Assembly: GCA_020283715.1 (NCBI GenBank)
Contig: JAIQCW010000257.1
Coordinates: 1-64,000, forward strand
DNA: 64,000 nt
Source of the DNA: Cytauxzoon felis
Taxonomy: Eukaryota > Apicomplexa > Aconoidasida > Piroplasmida > Theileriidae
Direction: 5' to 3'
How positions within the stretch are numbered: the first letter of the stretch is position 1; every line of letters starts with the position of its first letter. Both the position numbers and the translations under genes were made by a program. Shown here in pieces: positions 22,798 through 33,902 of the stretch. Below the pieces are notes generated by a model. That model was not told where the DNA came from. It searched no databases and worked only from the letters and a program-made list of their open reading frames with translations.

Positions 22798-23316
22798 TTT
22801 GATGATTATTAAAAATTAGAAACAAAACTACATATTTAATTTAAAATAAATATTATATACATACAATTAACAATGTTTGATTATATTTATAATGAAATAA
22901 AGTATTAAATTACAACAGTGTGGTTTAAGGGTTAATACAGAGTGTATAGTAATAAATTGATTATATGAAAGATATAATTATATGAAGAAAGATTTGTTAT
23001 AAAAGTATGTTTGGAACTTTATTTTTCGTACTATATGTTGAAAATATGTATTTGGATATGATATTTGAATTGACGTGATGGTATATCAAAGGATATATGA
23101 AAAGCCTTATGAATTGTCAAAACACCGACAAAAATAAATAAATGTATTATATTTATATAGATAAATGTTAAAAATACGTCATATAGATACGAGAGCATAT
23201 GTTTAATTATATATCATATTCACACTACATTGTGGCCTTATATCATATCCGTCGATACTATCCAACGGCTATTATCATGATTTAAATAAGCTGTATACTA
23301 TAGTTAAAATTTAAAT
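22798..23316. other. Divergent promoter region between UTP14 and ADA2
   Basis: About 520 bases between two divergent genes, which must hold both promoters. It is AT-rich with scattered GATATATG-like words. No repeat element, RNA gene or open frame of interest is seen. Confidence 0.5.
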
Positions 23317-25389
23317 ATGGTCGAGAAACAAGAAGAAAGGGTTGGTAATAAAACAATCGATATAAATGATAAATCATTGAAGTCCATTGATGAAAAAAAT
23401 CAGTTGAATGTACATTTGAAGTCACGTTCATTGGATCCTAAATTAAAGGGTAATATAAATTCAAAATCTCGTGATCATGATAGTAGTAAATCTATAGTAA
23501 AGGCTATTGGACCATATGTTCAATGTAACATTTGTAGTAAATTATGCTCAAGACAGGGTCATATAAAGTGTGCGGAATGTGTAGATTTTAATATTTGTGT
23601 TAAATGTTTTTCAATGGGTCTTGAGAAACCTGATAATGATCTTGTTGCTACATCATTTGTACCATCTGTTGTGAATAAAAATGTGGTCAACAATCATTTA
23701 AATAATCACAAGTATATCCCTGTAGGGCCTAAAAATTTTGCATTATTTACTAATGGTATGTTACATTATTCTATTGTATATTAATTCTAATTATAGATTG
23801 GTCTGCTGAACAGGAATTATTATTGGTTGATGGTATAGCTAAATATGGCTTGGGTAATTGGACTGTATGTTTAATTTAAAATTATATATATACATTATCT
23901 TAGGAGGTTTCTGATATGGTTAGTATGGCCTATGCTGGATATAAATCTGAGGAGGAATGTGAATCACATTATCACAATATTTATTTAAATTCACCTACAT
24001 CACCTATTCCGGTATGTTTTATTATCATTTATTAATCTATTTATAATTAGGACTTGACGAATTTAATTTTTGATGAAAATGGGAAGCCTCTAGTTATTCA
24101 CCCTACAGGACAACGCCCTGTACAAGAGAAACCTAAACCCGGTATGTCAATATATCTAATATTATTCATCAATTATATAGTAACATCAAATAAACCACAA
24201 GCTAAGCCTCAAGTTATTGGATATTGGCCATTAAGGGGTGATTTTGATATTGAATATGATAATGACGCGGAACTTATATTAGCTGATATGGAATTCAGAC
24301 CTGATGATACCCCGGAACAAATTGAACTTAAATTAAATGTAATTGAAATTTATAATTCTAAACTTGATGAAAGAATTTATCGCAAAAAAATTATTATTGA
24401 GCGGTTAGTTTATATTTTTTATCGAGACTTTATTATTTAGTGGCTTACTCGATGCAAAATCCCTACAACAAAAGGAGCGTAAATATACATTGGAGGAAAA
24501 GGAATTGTATAATTTACTAAAGTATGTTGAAGTATGATGCGATGCTCTCATCATCATCTTTAGACCATTCATGAGGTTCCAAACCCCGGAAGAACATGAT
24601 CATACCATACAACTTATAATTAAAGAGAGGAAGTTACGTTCTAAATTACATCAACTTATGATTTGGAAATCACTTGGGCTAGAAAATGTAAATGATGTTA
24701 AAGTGAGTTGCAATTTATATAGAGTCTACACTCTTTAGAAATATGAGGACAAGATGCAGAAGATTTCAGAGTATAAAGATTCAATGCTTAAACAAGAATC
24801 AGATCCATCTAGAAGACATGAAAGGAGATTACGTACAAATAATTTCGAAGGTGATGTATGTTTACTTATTCAAACATCAACATTTTAATAGGGCTCTGGT
24901 GGACCAGGATCTACAAAGTTGAAGATTACTGAATTTATGGATGAAAATGAAATTGAATTTTGTGAAGCACTACAATTACCACCGATTGCATATTTCCTTG
25001 CAAAGCGTGTCTTATTACAAGAATTGGCCAACAATACAATTTATTCATTAGATGACATGTGTACAGAGTTGAGAATTGATGGTACAAAACAGGGTCGTAT
25101 ATTTGATTTCTTATTAATGCTATCACCCAAGGCATTACGTAGTATGGAGAATGAAGTATGTGATTTAACTAAAGCTACATTAGATAATAATGGTTATATC
25201 GATTGTAATAAAATTGCAAGTCAAATTACATTAACAAATCCAAATGTACCAAATGTACTTGATTCATCATCATGTAATAAAATGGCATCATATAGCAACA
25301 CTATAGATAACACAGAGAAGAACACATCTACAAGTTTTAAAAATCCAAACCCAGAACGACCATTAAAACAACAAAAATTATCCTTTTAA
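23317..25389 (+). CDS. ADA2: ADA2 transcriptional adaptor (ZZ, SANT, SWIRM)
   Basis: The gene has about seven exons with introns of 35-60 bp. In order: a basic N-terminus; a ZZ zinc finger ([20 protein letters not shown] then FNICVKCF); a SANT/Myb domain ([20 protein letters not shown] followed by WTEVSDMV and [10 protein letters not shown]); the ADA2 linker with [20 protein letters not shown]; and a C-terminal SWIRM-like domain ([20 protein letters not shown] to [10 protein letters not shown]). ADA2 pairs with the acetyltransferase GCN5 in SAGA-type complexes in the nucleus. The exon from 24450 to 24900 was joined only roughly. The final acidic tail (residues after 25160) is low complexity. 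Confidence 0.9.
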
Positions 25390-25503
25390 TTTATTGAAGT
25401 TGATTTTCATATATTATATGTTACTATCCACATTTTACATTGTGCGATGTTATAGTGTGCTACCGTCATTAAATTCAACCTTGCTAGTAATAACAATAAT
25501 AAA

Positions 25504-26814
25504 ATGCAAGTACGTAAAACACCCTTGGAACGTGCAAGGTTATATGAATTAACTTCTAAATCGTCCGGGGATTACAAGAGGTTGGATTTAATGTATAAAT
25601 TACACAGAATATGTAATAGTTTAAAGATTCCGAACCCGGAACGTATTTATACATTATATATATCAAGGTTACATAATAGAATGAGATTAGAATGTAATAT
25701 AGATTCTTTAGAACTAATAGTTGCAGTATTGTATTATATAGATGAATGTATATCACGTAGATGTAATGACATTAGGGATATTTTAAGTAGATTAACAATT
25801 AAAGATGTAAATATTAAAAAATTTGTAAAGTTGGTATCGAAATTATGTATAGAATTAAATATTAAAGAGTTACCAGTTGTAGATAATCATACGTTATTAT
25901 TAAATATACTCGATCAGCTCAGGGAATATTCTCGTCGTTATATAAACGATGACGCTCTTAATATTATACCAAAGACTACAACAACAATTTTATCTAATAT
26001 TAATCAGTTTATAGAATTAAATGATCTGTTAAATAATCCTATAAATTATGGACTTGATTTAAATTTTGAGGATAATAAAAATGATTCTACTGTAAGTAAG
26101 GACTACAGTCATTTTTATAAGACATTTTGTATTAAATATGACCTTATAGAGTCTACTGTATTAAATATATTAAACTTTATTGAGGGTAATAATAATATTA
26201 ATATACTGGATCCTAATACACGTAAATCATTATCATGTAGAAAGACATTACTCTCTTGTATCATTTATCTCGTATGTAAATCATTAAGTATAACAATTAC
26301 ACCTCTTGTTTTAATTAAAGGTCTAAATATACCAAAGACTAATTTTTATCGCACCAAGAAGGATATAATCTCTAAGATTGCCGCGATTTTATCGGGAAAA
26401 TTCAATATTAAACTACCAAACAATGCAATTATTCCTTTATTTTATAATAACATTGTTGGAGTTGATGGAAAATTGCGGAAGAATGAAGTATCCATAAATG
26501 ATAATAATAACGGTGAGATAGATATCTCATCAATACTACCACATCAACTAATTGAAGCTGTATCTCGATATAATGGATATAGAAACAAGTGCATGTTCAA
26601 TAAGACTATCGAATGTCTGAATATCATCAATGATATTAAAGATGACATCAATACAAAGAACAATACATCAATAATACATGAACAAAATGGCAATCGAATT
26701 ATTTACAGATGGAAAGAAGGAAAAATTACTCGTCGTAAAAGCTTTTCGATCAATAAATACGGTTATACAAACGCATATAAACTCGCTGTATTATACAGTA
26801 AATTAAAATCATGA
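25504..26814 (+). CDS. Putative cyclin/TFIIB-fold protein
   Basis: A single-exon protein of 436 residues, almost entirely helical. Two regions look like paired five-helix repeats: residues 30-125 (LMYKLHRICNSLKIPNPERI, LELIVAVLYYIDECISRRC, VKLVSKLCIELNIK) and 235-300 (CRKTLLSCIIYLVCKSLSIT and SKIAAILSG). The spacing and the 'DIRDILSRLTI' segment recall TFIIB or BRF1 core repeats or a cyclin box. No zinc ribbon precedes it. The C-terminus is basic (GKITRRKSFSINKYGY). The fold is inferred by eye and could be wrong; the gene itself is secure. Confidence 0.5.
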   Translation: MQVRKTPLERARLYELTSKSSGDYKRLDLMYKLHRICNSLKIPNPERIYTLYISRLHNRMRLECNIDSLELIVAVLYYIDECISRRCNDIRDILSRLTIKDVNIKKFVKLVSKLCIELNIKELPVVDNHTLLLNILDQLREYSRRYINDDALNIIPKTTTTILSNINQFIELNDLLNNPINYGLDLNFEDNKNDSTVSKDYSHFYKTFCIKYDLIESTVLNILNFIEGNNNINILDPNTRKSLSCRKTLLSCIIYLVCKSLSITITPLVLIKGLNIPKTNFYRTKKDIISKIAAILSGKFNIKLPNNAIIPLFYNNIVGVDGKLRKNEVSINDNNNGEIDISSILPHQLIEAVSRYNGYRNKCMFNKTIECLNIINDIKDDINTKNNTSIIHEQNGNRIIYRWKEGKITRRKSFSINKYGYTNAYKLAVLYSKLKS

Positions 26815-26877
26815 TAATATTAATTCATAAGTGTAGATATTAAGAGTTGATTAAGATATAGGTCGAATCGCAGTGAC

Positions 26878-27417
26878 GTTCCACCTGAGGGCATCCTGCC
26901 GTCAGCTCTTTTATTTACCTCCCCTTCGCTTCCCTGAGATCAGCTACGGGTTCCACTTGAGGTACAATCACTACGTTTTAAACAACATCACCACACAATC
27001 CCCAGAATTGTATCGATAAAAAAACACCACTTACCCTACATTATAAATGTCTATTGATGATTTAGCTACTTTAATAACATATACATACATAATAATACAA
27101 TTGAAGTTATATGTATACTTGATTCATGCTATTGTTGTGCTCATATGAATAATAAATAGAAATATATTAAGTATATTAATTATAAATGTAATGCTACTAG
27201 ATATCTACAACTATAGTAGTAGATTTATACAAGTTATTATAATATATAAAATTATTAGAATTATATACGAAGGTTGTAAATAGTATTATACATTAATTAT
27301 TATATTTGTTATTCAATTAATTTAAAGAATATTAGTGCATTAGACCTCAAGTGGAACACCCGTAGCTGATCTCTGGGAAGCGGAGGGGGAACTAAATAGA
27401 AGGGCCGACGGCAGGAC
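26878..27417. mobile_element. Foldback repeat element, copy 7, intergenic
   Basis: Two arms facing each other bound about 540 bp in the gap between convergent genes. The left arm (26878-26963) reads CCTGCCGTCAGCTCTTTTAT, CGCTTCCCTGAGATCAGCTA and CGGGTTCCACTTGAGGT. The right arm (27343-27417) is its inverted version with CCTCAAGTGGAACACCCGTA and GCCGACGGCAGGAC. The interior is very AT-rich and not obviously related to the type-1 or type-2 interiors, so it is either a third interior type or a copy interrupted by other DNA. No coding frame is visible inside. Confidence 0.8.
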
Positions 27418-27528
27418 AAAGTTATGATGAATATTAGCAATAAATCCAATCATTCATTTAATATACGTATGTAATAGATACAAGATCACATTAAATATAT
27501 GATATACTACTTCCACTAAACTGTGGCA

Positions 27529-28714
27529 TTAGTCTTTACGCTTGATGAAATCGAATGGGAGGTTATTAGGCTTGCATGGTAGAGGTTGTATCTTGAAGTA
27601 ATCATGTTCAAGTGCCTATGGAATAATTACAATCATCACTACATTTATACCTTTTCAGCCGTAATACGATTATTGGGGTTGAGTGTGAGTAACTGTGATA
27701 GTAAATCGATTGCAGTTTCATTAGCATCTATAAAATGAAAATTATATAAGTGGGGTGAATTAAATTTACGTGGGAAAATATCATTTAATTTTTTAGGATT
27801 GGAGAATGTATATGGTGTATATAATAACATTTTATTAGCATTAGGCCATGTATCATCATTGGGTGTGCCGCATAAATTATAAATTTTACCCAATTGATCA
27901 ATCTCATTAGTTCCAGGAAATAATGGTTTACCATTTAATAATTCAGCAAATATACAACCAACAGACCACAAATCACAAGAAAAATGATAACAACTAGCCC
28001 CAAGTAATAATTCAGGCGATCTGTACCACAGCGTAACAACAGTATAAGTCATTCTTTCTCTAGAGCAATTCATTTCTAATGAAATAAGATCATTAGATTC
28101 ACGATATAATGGTGGATATATAGTACGTCTAGCAAATCCAAAATCAGCGATTTTACATATGCCATGATCATCAATAAATATATTAGCGGGTGATAAATCA
28201 CGATGAGTAAATGATGATTGATGTAATACTACAAGTCCCGTTAGAATTTGTTTGATAATACATTTGATATGAGATTCATTTAATCTAATCTTACTACTAA
28301 TAATCTTATTTAAATCTGAGTACATCATATCCATTACGATATTAATATAACCATCTTTAACAAATACAGATATTAATCCCATTAAATTTTCATGATTCAA
28401 TTCTGTCATGACCTTTAATTCACGTAATGTCGTGAAATGTATACCGACCATACCAACCAACATACGATCTTTAACATTACCTTGCGGCTTAACATATTCC
28501 ACATTCTTTACCTTTTTAATTGCAACAAGTCTAAAGTTGATGATGTTAAATACGTTTCCTCAATATACCTATTGGTGAGTGTATCGACTGCATTGACGAC
28601 ATGACCATAGGACCCTTCTCCTAAATGTTTACCGATTAGTTTAAATCTATTTAAAATCAAGTCTACATCTTTATTATTATTATTAACATTAGAACCATTT
28701 ACATGATTATCCAT
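27529..28714 (-). CDS. MRK: MRK-type cyclin-dependent kinase (CDK7-like)
   Basis: Three exons (28554-28714, 27651-28530, 27529-27615) join exactly to 375 residues. Visible kinase elements are LGEGSYGHVVNA (glycine loop), VAIKKVKN (ATP lysine, restored by splicing), HRDLSPANIFID (catalytic loop), KIADFGFARR, and VVTLWYRSPELLLG (activation-segment end). The CDK-type insert GTNEIDQLGKIYNLCGTPND follows, then the tail ALEHDYFKIQPLPCKPNNLP. Ser-Pro-Ala replaces the usual Lys-Pro-Glu in the catalytic loop, as in the Plasmodium MO15-related kinase, which it resembles throughout. The PSTAIRE-equivalent is HFTTLRELK. It probably works with cyclin H/MAT1 homologues in the nucleus. Intron 28531-28553 is only 23 bp. 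Confidence 0.9.
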
Positions 28715-28820
28715 CAATAAATGATGATATTATATTGTATAAGTCATCAAGGATGTTGTGTTGTACAACTATACACATACTATACAATAATATAATTCCC
28801 TCTATACATTTCAACTTCAA

Positions 28821-29067
28821 ATGTCATTTGTAAATTATGGTTTAAAATTATTTGCATTTACAGGCGTTATTTATGGTACTGCTATCTTCATTAGACAACG
28901 TATAGTTAAGAATCGTCAGGATGCATTGGTATGTTTACACATTGTAGTTACTCAAACTCCAGAATCGATTTGAAGAAGTTGAGAATGGAAGACTATTAAA
29001 TGTAAAATCTATATCATTTGCACCCAAGATGAATTACAACGATGATGAGGATACAAGTCATAAATAA
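28821..29067 (+). CDS. Tiny single-pass membrane protein, unknown function
   Basis: Two exons (28821-28928 and 28963-29067) encode about 70 residues. The N-terminus has one transmembrane helix, LKLFAFTGVIYGTAIFI, followed by a basic RQRIVKNRQ stop-transfer. The rest is polar and ends NYNDDEDTSHK. The layout, a short N-terminal anchor without a cleavage site and a basic flank, would suit a small mitochondrial inner-membrane or ER protein, but I recognise no family. It faces the RanBPM-like gene tail to tail, with 23 bp between stop codons. Confidence 0.65.
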
Positions 29068-29090
29068 TTACATATATTAAAGATACAAGA

Positions 29091-30782
29091 TTAAGTATCA
29101 AACTTCATTAAAGGTTGGCAGAAATCATGTGCTGAATATACTGGACCTGTATTACCATTGACATTCTTTAGTAATTTCCTGAATATAAGACGTTTATTAT
29201 ACTTTAATTTACCTCCCTAGCACTAGATATTGTACTATAGTCTTTAGACTGGCTATGTTTGAATTATTCATCGCTGAATGATGTTGGAATATAATCATTA
29301 CCCACTTACATAATATTTTATCATTAACTAGTATAGCTGTTTGTAATCTCCTATCAATATTGAAGATGTGACTCAAGACACAATTCTCGTGATCCTTATA
29401 CGCAATGATACCACATACTTCCTACATTGAGGTTGATATGCAAGTCATTTCAATATACCCTTATAACACCTTTCGTTTCATCATCAAATGTATCATTATA
29501 TAACGAAAATTGTTCTTTAAGCCACTCTAGAGCTTTAATGTCATCATTTTTTAACCTCAACATTTCAATAAAATGTTGTGTAATGAGCATTACATATGCA
29601 AGTGATGATTTCTGGAGGTATATAGAGAGGAGAGATGATGGAACATACATCAAATGTATCATAATTGGACTCGATCAAATCAATCGCTGCTAGGATATTA
29701 CCACTTGATATATTATTGAAAATGTCTAGAGGATTATATTCATGCCAACATCAACATACCAGATCTGATTTGTAGTGTAGAATTCATATTCCCGAGTACA
29801 TTGTCAGATATATAATATTCCGGTATGAAATCTTTATCCATCAACTTATTCTCATCCTCAGCACCTTGAATCATCAGGAATTCCAAGTCATTCAACATAC
29901 CATTAACAATCTCAGTTGCGGATTCTTTATCAAACACCTCCAGAGTACGCTGATACCCCCTTTGTAGGAGATAGTACTTTATCAAATTATCCATGACAGA
30001 CGACGAGACAATTTGATTATTTATATCCTCGCGTTCAGTTATAAAAATATTCTGGGGGAATAAAATTATAAAAAATTTATTATTCACCTTGAAATAATCT
30101 TCAATATCAAATTTAAATGGTCCGATAAAATTGAATACTACAGATTCACCATAGGTGCTTAAGCCGACTGTAGGATAGTGATCGATATGAAATAACTGTC
30201 CAGCATTCCCTGAGTTATATGAATGATAAAAAATAACTACAAACCTAAGAATACACCATTTTTTGTATAAAAATAATTTTGTTTCATATAATTTATACCA
30301 CATCCGATAACATCACCTTTACCATATGAAGGGCCATAATTTTCCGATTTAGATGTACCATTCATACGTAATCCATCTTCAGATTTATATCCAATAGAAC
30401 TATATGATAGTTAAACTATTAAAAAAATATAAACAAACTTTGGTTCTGAGCCAGGATGTTTATTAAGATGATAATTTTTATATGTAAATCCTATTACTAT
30501 TTTAGGTTGAGTATCACATTTAATAATTTCAACTTCAAAATAATATAGAGGACAATTTATAGGTACAGATATATTAGATTGTACAGACTAGAGATATTTA
30601 TAGATTATATTTATATAGAATTTTAATATAAAACATACACCTGGATCACAATAACGACTTTTACCAGTATATTCAATAGTAAGTTGATCTTTAAGTATAG
30701 TAATATAATGTTGTCTTATATGACTATTTAAATATAATGGTATTTTATTATTACCATATAATCTATCTTGTAGAGATACCAT
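29091..30782 (-). CDS. RanBPM/GID1-type SPRY-LisH-CTLH protein
   Basis: The gene has about nine exons. It starts MVSLQDRLYGNNKIPLYL. The SPRY domain includes a CDPG...FEVEI-type stretch and ends YNSGNAGQLFHIDHYPTVGL. Next come a LisH motif (SVMDNLIKYYLLQRGYQRTL then EVFDKES) and CTLH (NISSGNILAAIDLIESNYDT). The CRA region has LRLKNDDIKALEWLKEQFSL. This is the order of RANBP9/10 and yeast Gid1, the scaffold of the CTLH/GID E3 ubiquitin ligase. Length is short compared with mammalian RANBP9 but near the core size. Splice joins in the 3' half all keep frame. Precise 5' exon edges (30380-30660) are less sure. Confidence 0.88.
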
Positions 30783-30948
30783 TATAATACAAGTGTATAA
30801 TATATTAATGACTAGTATAACCACATATTATTGTACACAGAGTTGATATCTGAAAAAAATTTAACCTCTCGATATGTAATATAAAATGTATTTATAATAA
30901 TTTTAAAAAATTATTTTATAAATGATAAAATGTTTACATTATTAAAAC

Positions 30949-31408
30949 ATGGTTAAAAAGACTGAATATAAGAAATCTGAACTATTACAGATTTTAAGTA
31001 CTTCTAATTCACTTAAAGAAATTAATCGTGCTGTTAAATTATTAAAAAAATTCGATCCTTATCCTAGAAAACATTTAGATTCATCATTTGAGACATCACA
31101 AGCTACTGTAACTAAATATAGTTCACTACAATCATTCTTGTATGTTGAAGGATGTATATAAATACAATCTTACACCCTCTATACATCTATACCTCTATAC
31201 ATTCATCATTATAGATGTTGGCGTTGTGATAAAATCAAACAGACAATGACTAAAGTCAAATGGGAAACTAAAGAAGGTAATTATAGGTGATGATTAAATG
31301 TATATTATATATATTATAGGCTTGAAGATAATATGTACTACATGTTATACAAATTTATCTACATATTTACAAGTAGCGGAGGTAAGGCGTATGCGAAATA
31401 AGTTTTAG
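30949..31408 (+). CDS. Small protein with a two-CxxC zinc finger (GATA-like?)
   Basis: Three exons (30949-31150, about 31215-31275, and about 31320-31408) join in frame to about 118 residues. The N-terminal 65 residues are basic and helical (KKSELLQILSTSNSLKEINR). The C-terminal half has CWRC, a 21-residue spacer containing VKWETKEGLKII, then CTTCYTNL. A tryptophan and a Gly before the second CxxC recall GATA fingers, though the usual spacer is 17-18. It could instead be a zinc ribbon of a transcription or splicing factor. Family remains open. It is divergent from the RanBPM-like gene, about 165 bp apart. Confidence 0.55.
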
Positions 31409-31599
31409 ATATAAAATCCATTTAATAATAACATTAATGTTTATTAATTTATTATCTATTCATATTAAATTTTACTATTTATACTTTATTCTACCATTAT
31501 ACTTCATTATGCTCTGGGGTTACAATTATTGACTTTCAATACTATTCATCTATAATGTTTAATGGAACATGTTAATCCTTTAATGTATTAAATATTAAA

Positions 31600-33851
31600 A
31601 TGAGTATCTATCATGAATCATATCTATCTAATCCTATAGTAAAGGCATTAATGTCTGGTACTATAGATGAATTGAAACAAGTATTAACAGATAAATATTC
31701 ATCATATATAAATACTACTGATAGTAGTAATAATGATAATAATGATTCATTTAATGTTATTAAATTAGATTTTAATACACTAGATGAACTTATAGAACCT
31801 AATACTAAAATAACACCCCTATGTCAACTATCACATAAGACTGAAGATGAAAGTATGGAAATCGCAAAATTATTTATAGAAAATTATAAATTATGTAATC
31901 CTAGTCATATAGATTTAATAGGACAAACTTGTATGTTTTATGCTGCTAGAGATGGACGTAATAATCTATGTACATATTTTTGTAAATATGGTTGTGATCC
32001 TAATCATAAAGATAGATTAGGACAAACATGTATGTTTTATGCAGCTAGAGATGGACATTCTAATGTATTGGAAACATTAATCAATTTTGGTGCTAATATT
32101 AATATTACTGATACTAATAGTCAAACATGTTTATTTTATGCAGCTAGAGATGGTAGATTAGATACAGTTAAATTATTACTCGATAAAAATATAAATGCTA
32201 CCTGGAAAGATACACAGAAAAGAACAGCATTAACATTCGCTAAAGCTAAAGGACATAATGATATAGTCAATCTCATCAAAAAGAAAACTACACCCGAAAA
32301 ACCAACCGTTACCACCAAACGATCATTACCCGAAGTCGATTTACAAGTTAGTTGATGACATGTAATTATGAATATATATGATGATGGAGTGGTAGATGTC
32401 ATCCTCTTCGTCTTGAAGTCCACCTGAGGTCCAATCCAACATCTCTTCGTCTTGCAGACAGCTTCTTCATTTACATTCCCCTCCGCTTCCCTGAGATCAG
32501 CTACGGGTTCCACTTGAGGTCTCCACTTGAGGTCAATAAACACTAACTTCACTACTCATTTTTACCTCCAAAATTTGAAGGAAATCCTGAATTTCTGGGG
32601 AAACTCATGAAGATATCTCAATGACTATTGGATGTATTACTAATGTTAATACCTCATTAAACAGGTCTTTGATGATTGTATTGAGTTTACTCATCTTCAC
32701 CTCATTCCAATTTATATTGATTGAGATATCCTGACAAACATGTATTCCATCACTTTAGACGTATCTCATTGAGATTAGATTTACAACCTCAAGTGGAACC
32801 CGTAGCTGATCTCAGGGAAGCGGAGGGGAATGTAAATGAAGAAGCTGTCTGCAAGACAAGGAGAGTTCGATTGGCGATCTCTCTGAAGACAATGAAATGA
32901 TACAATATTTTCCTTCATTTATATATTTTATAGAAATCATTTGATTCATCATCTGTTACGAGTGGTGTTCCAATGACTCCTACATCTACTATTCCACAAA
33001 AGCCTAAAAAATATCGTTTACAATATAAACCTTTTATTGATGATGATAAAATATGGATAGATGCTCCTTTAGTTAAAGTTCAAGAATTTGAAATTAGATT
33101 TCCTGAATTAGCTAAATGGAGTAAAGATTCCCCATTTCCCCCCACTTCTTCATTGAAGAATCCATTATTGAAACAATGGTATACTGCTGCTAATACATTA
33201 ATATCTATGTTATTAAAACAAGAAGGTGGTTATGTATTTGATAAACCTGTTGATCCAAAGAAACAAAATTGTCCTGATTATTATGATATTATAAAAAACC
33301 CCATGTCATTTAGTTGTATTAGAAGTAAATTACGTAAATATGTTTATACTGAACCACAAGAATTTATTAATGATGTACAACTTATATTTGATAATTGTTT
33401 TAAATATAATAAACCTGAAACTTGGATAGCTGGTATTGGACATAATTTAGAGGATGTATTTAAACAACAATTGATAATCTATGGCTTTAATGATTTTATA
33501 GCCAAGGAAGAATTCATTAAAAATCTCTTGAAGGAAACACAAACCTTTGTTGATGGCCATTCCAATGATGTGAAGAAGAAGGAGGAGGAGATAAGTACAG
33601 AAGTTGGAAGGAAGGAAGTCGAGAAGGGAAGTGAAGGTGTGAAGGGAGGTGGAGATGCGAAGGTAGAAGGAAGTAGACTTGAGAATCATGTAGATATTTC
33701 ATCCGACAATCTCGGTACTACAGACAAAAGTCATGTAGATACTTCATCAGACAATCTTCGTACAACAGACAATAGTCGTGGAGATACTTCGGACACTCAC
33801 GAGGGTACTTCAGGTACAACAGATAAGAGTCACGTCGATACCTCAGTATAA
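31600..33851 (+). CDS. BDP1: BDP1-type protein: ankyrin repeats plus bromodomain
   Basis: Two exons (31600-32346 and 32934-33851) join in phase 0 to 554 residues. Residues 60-235 form an ankyrin array with three almost identical helices (GQTCMFYAARDG twice, SQTCLFYAARDG once) and a fourth diverged repeat. The second exon has a bromodomain (residues about 305-430) with the ZA loop FDKPVDPKKQNCPDYYDIIK and the acetyl-lysine-binding asparagine region IFDNCFKYNKPETW. A Ser/Thr/Asp repeat tail follows (DTSSDNL units). In Plasmodium, ankyrin plus bromodomain marks BDP1, a promoter-bound regulator of invasion genes. The intron between the halves carries a foldback element. The two halves could be mistaken for separate genes, but the phase-0 join and the Plasmodium architecture argue for one. 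Confidence 0.85.
32402..32872 (+). mobile_element. Foldback repeat element, copy 8 (type-2 interior), in the BDP1 intron
   Basis: The 587-bp intron 32347-32933 contains the best-preserved long-TIR copy. The left arm has CTTCGTCTTGCAGACAGCTT, CCCTCCGCTTCCCTGAGATC and AGCTACGGGTTCCACTTGAG. The right arm repeats it inverted from 32767 to about 32872, giving arms near 100 bp. The interior has GAATTTCTGGGGAAACTCAT, TGATTGTATTGAGTTTACTC and TTGAGATATCCTGA, as in copy 4. It is sense to BDP1. No target-site duplication is obvious by eye. Confidence 0.9.
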
Positions 33852-33902
33852 TATATAAATTAGTTATTGTATCATCGTTAGAATATATACTTCAAATATA
33901 CA

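Noticed and set aside
27000..27340. A gene in the AT-rich interior of element copy 7
   Set aside because: Only short frames with stop-rich, AT-driven composition are present, and no splice pattern gives a convincing protein.
32973..33851. Stand-alone bromodomain gene
   Set aside because: The frame is open upstream to an acceptor at 32931-32933 and joins in phase 0 to the ankyrin exon, matching Plasmodium BDP1.
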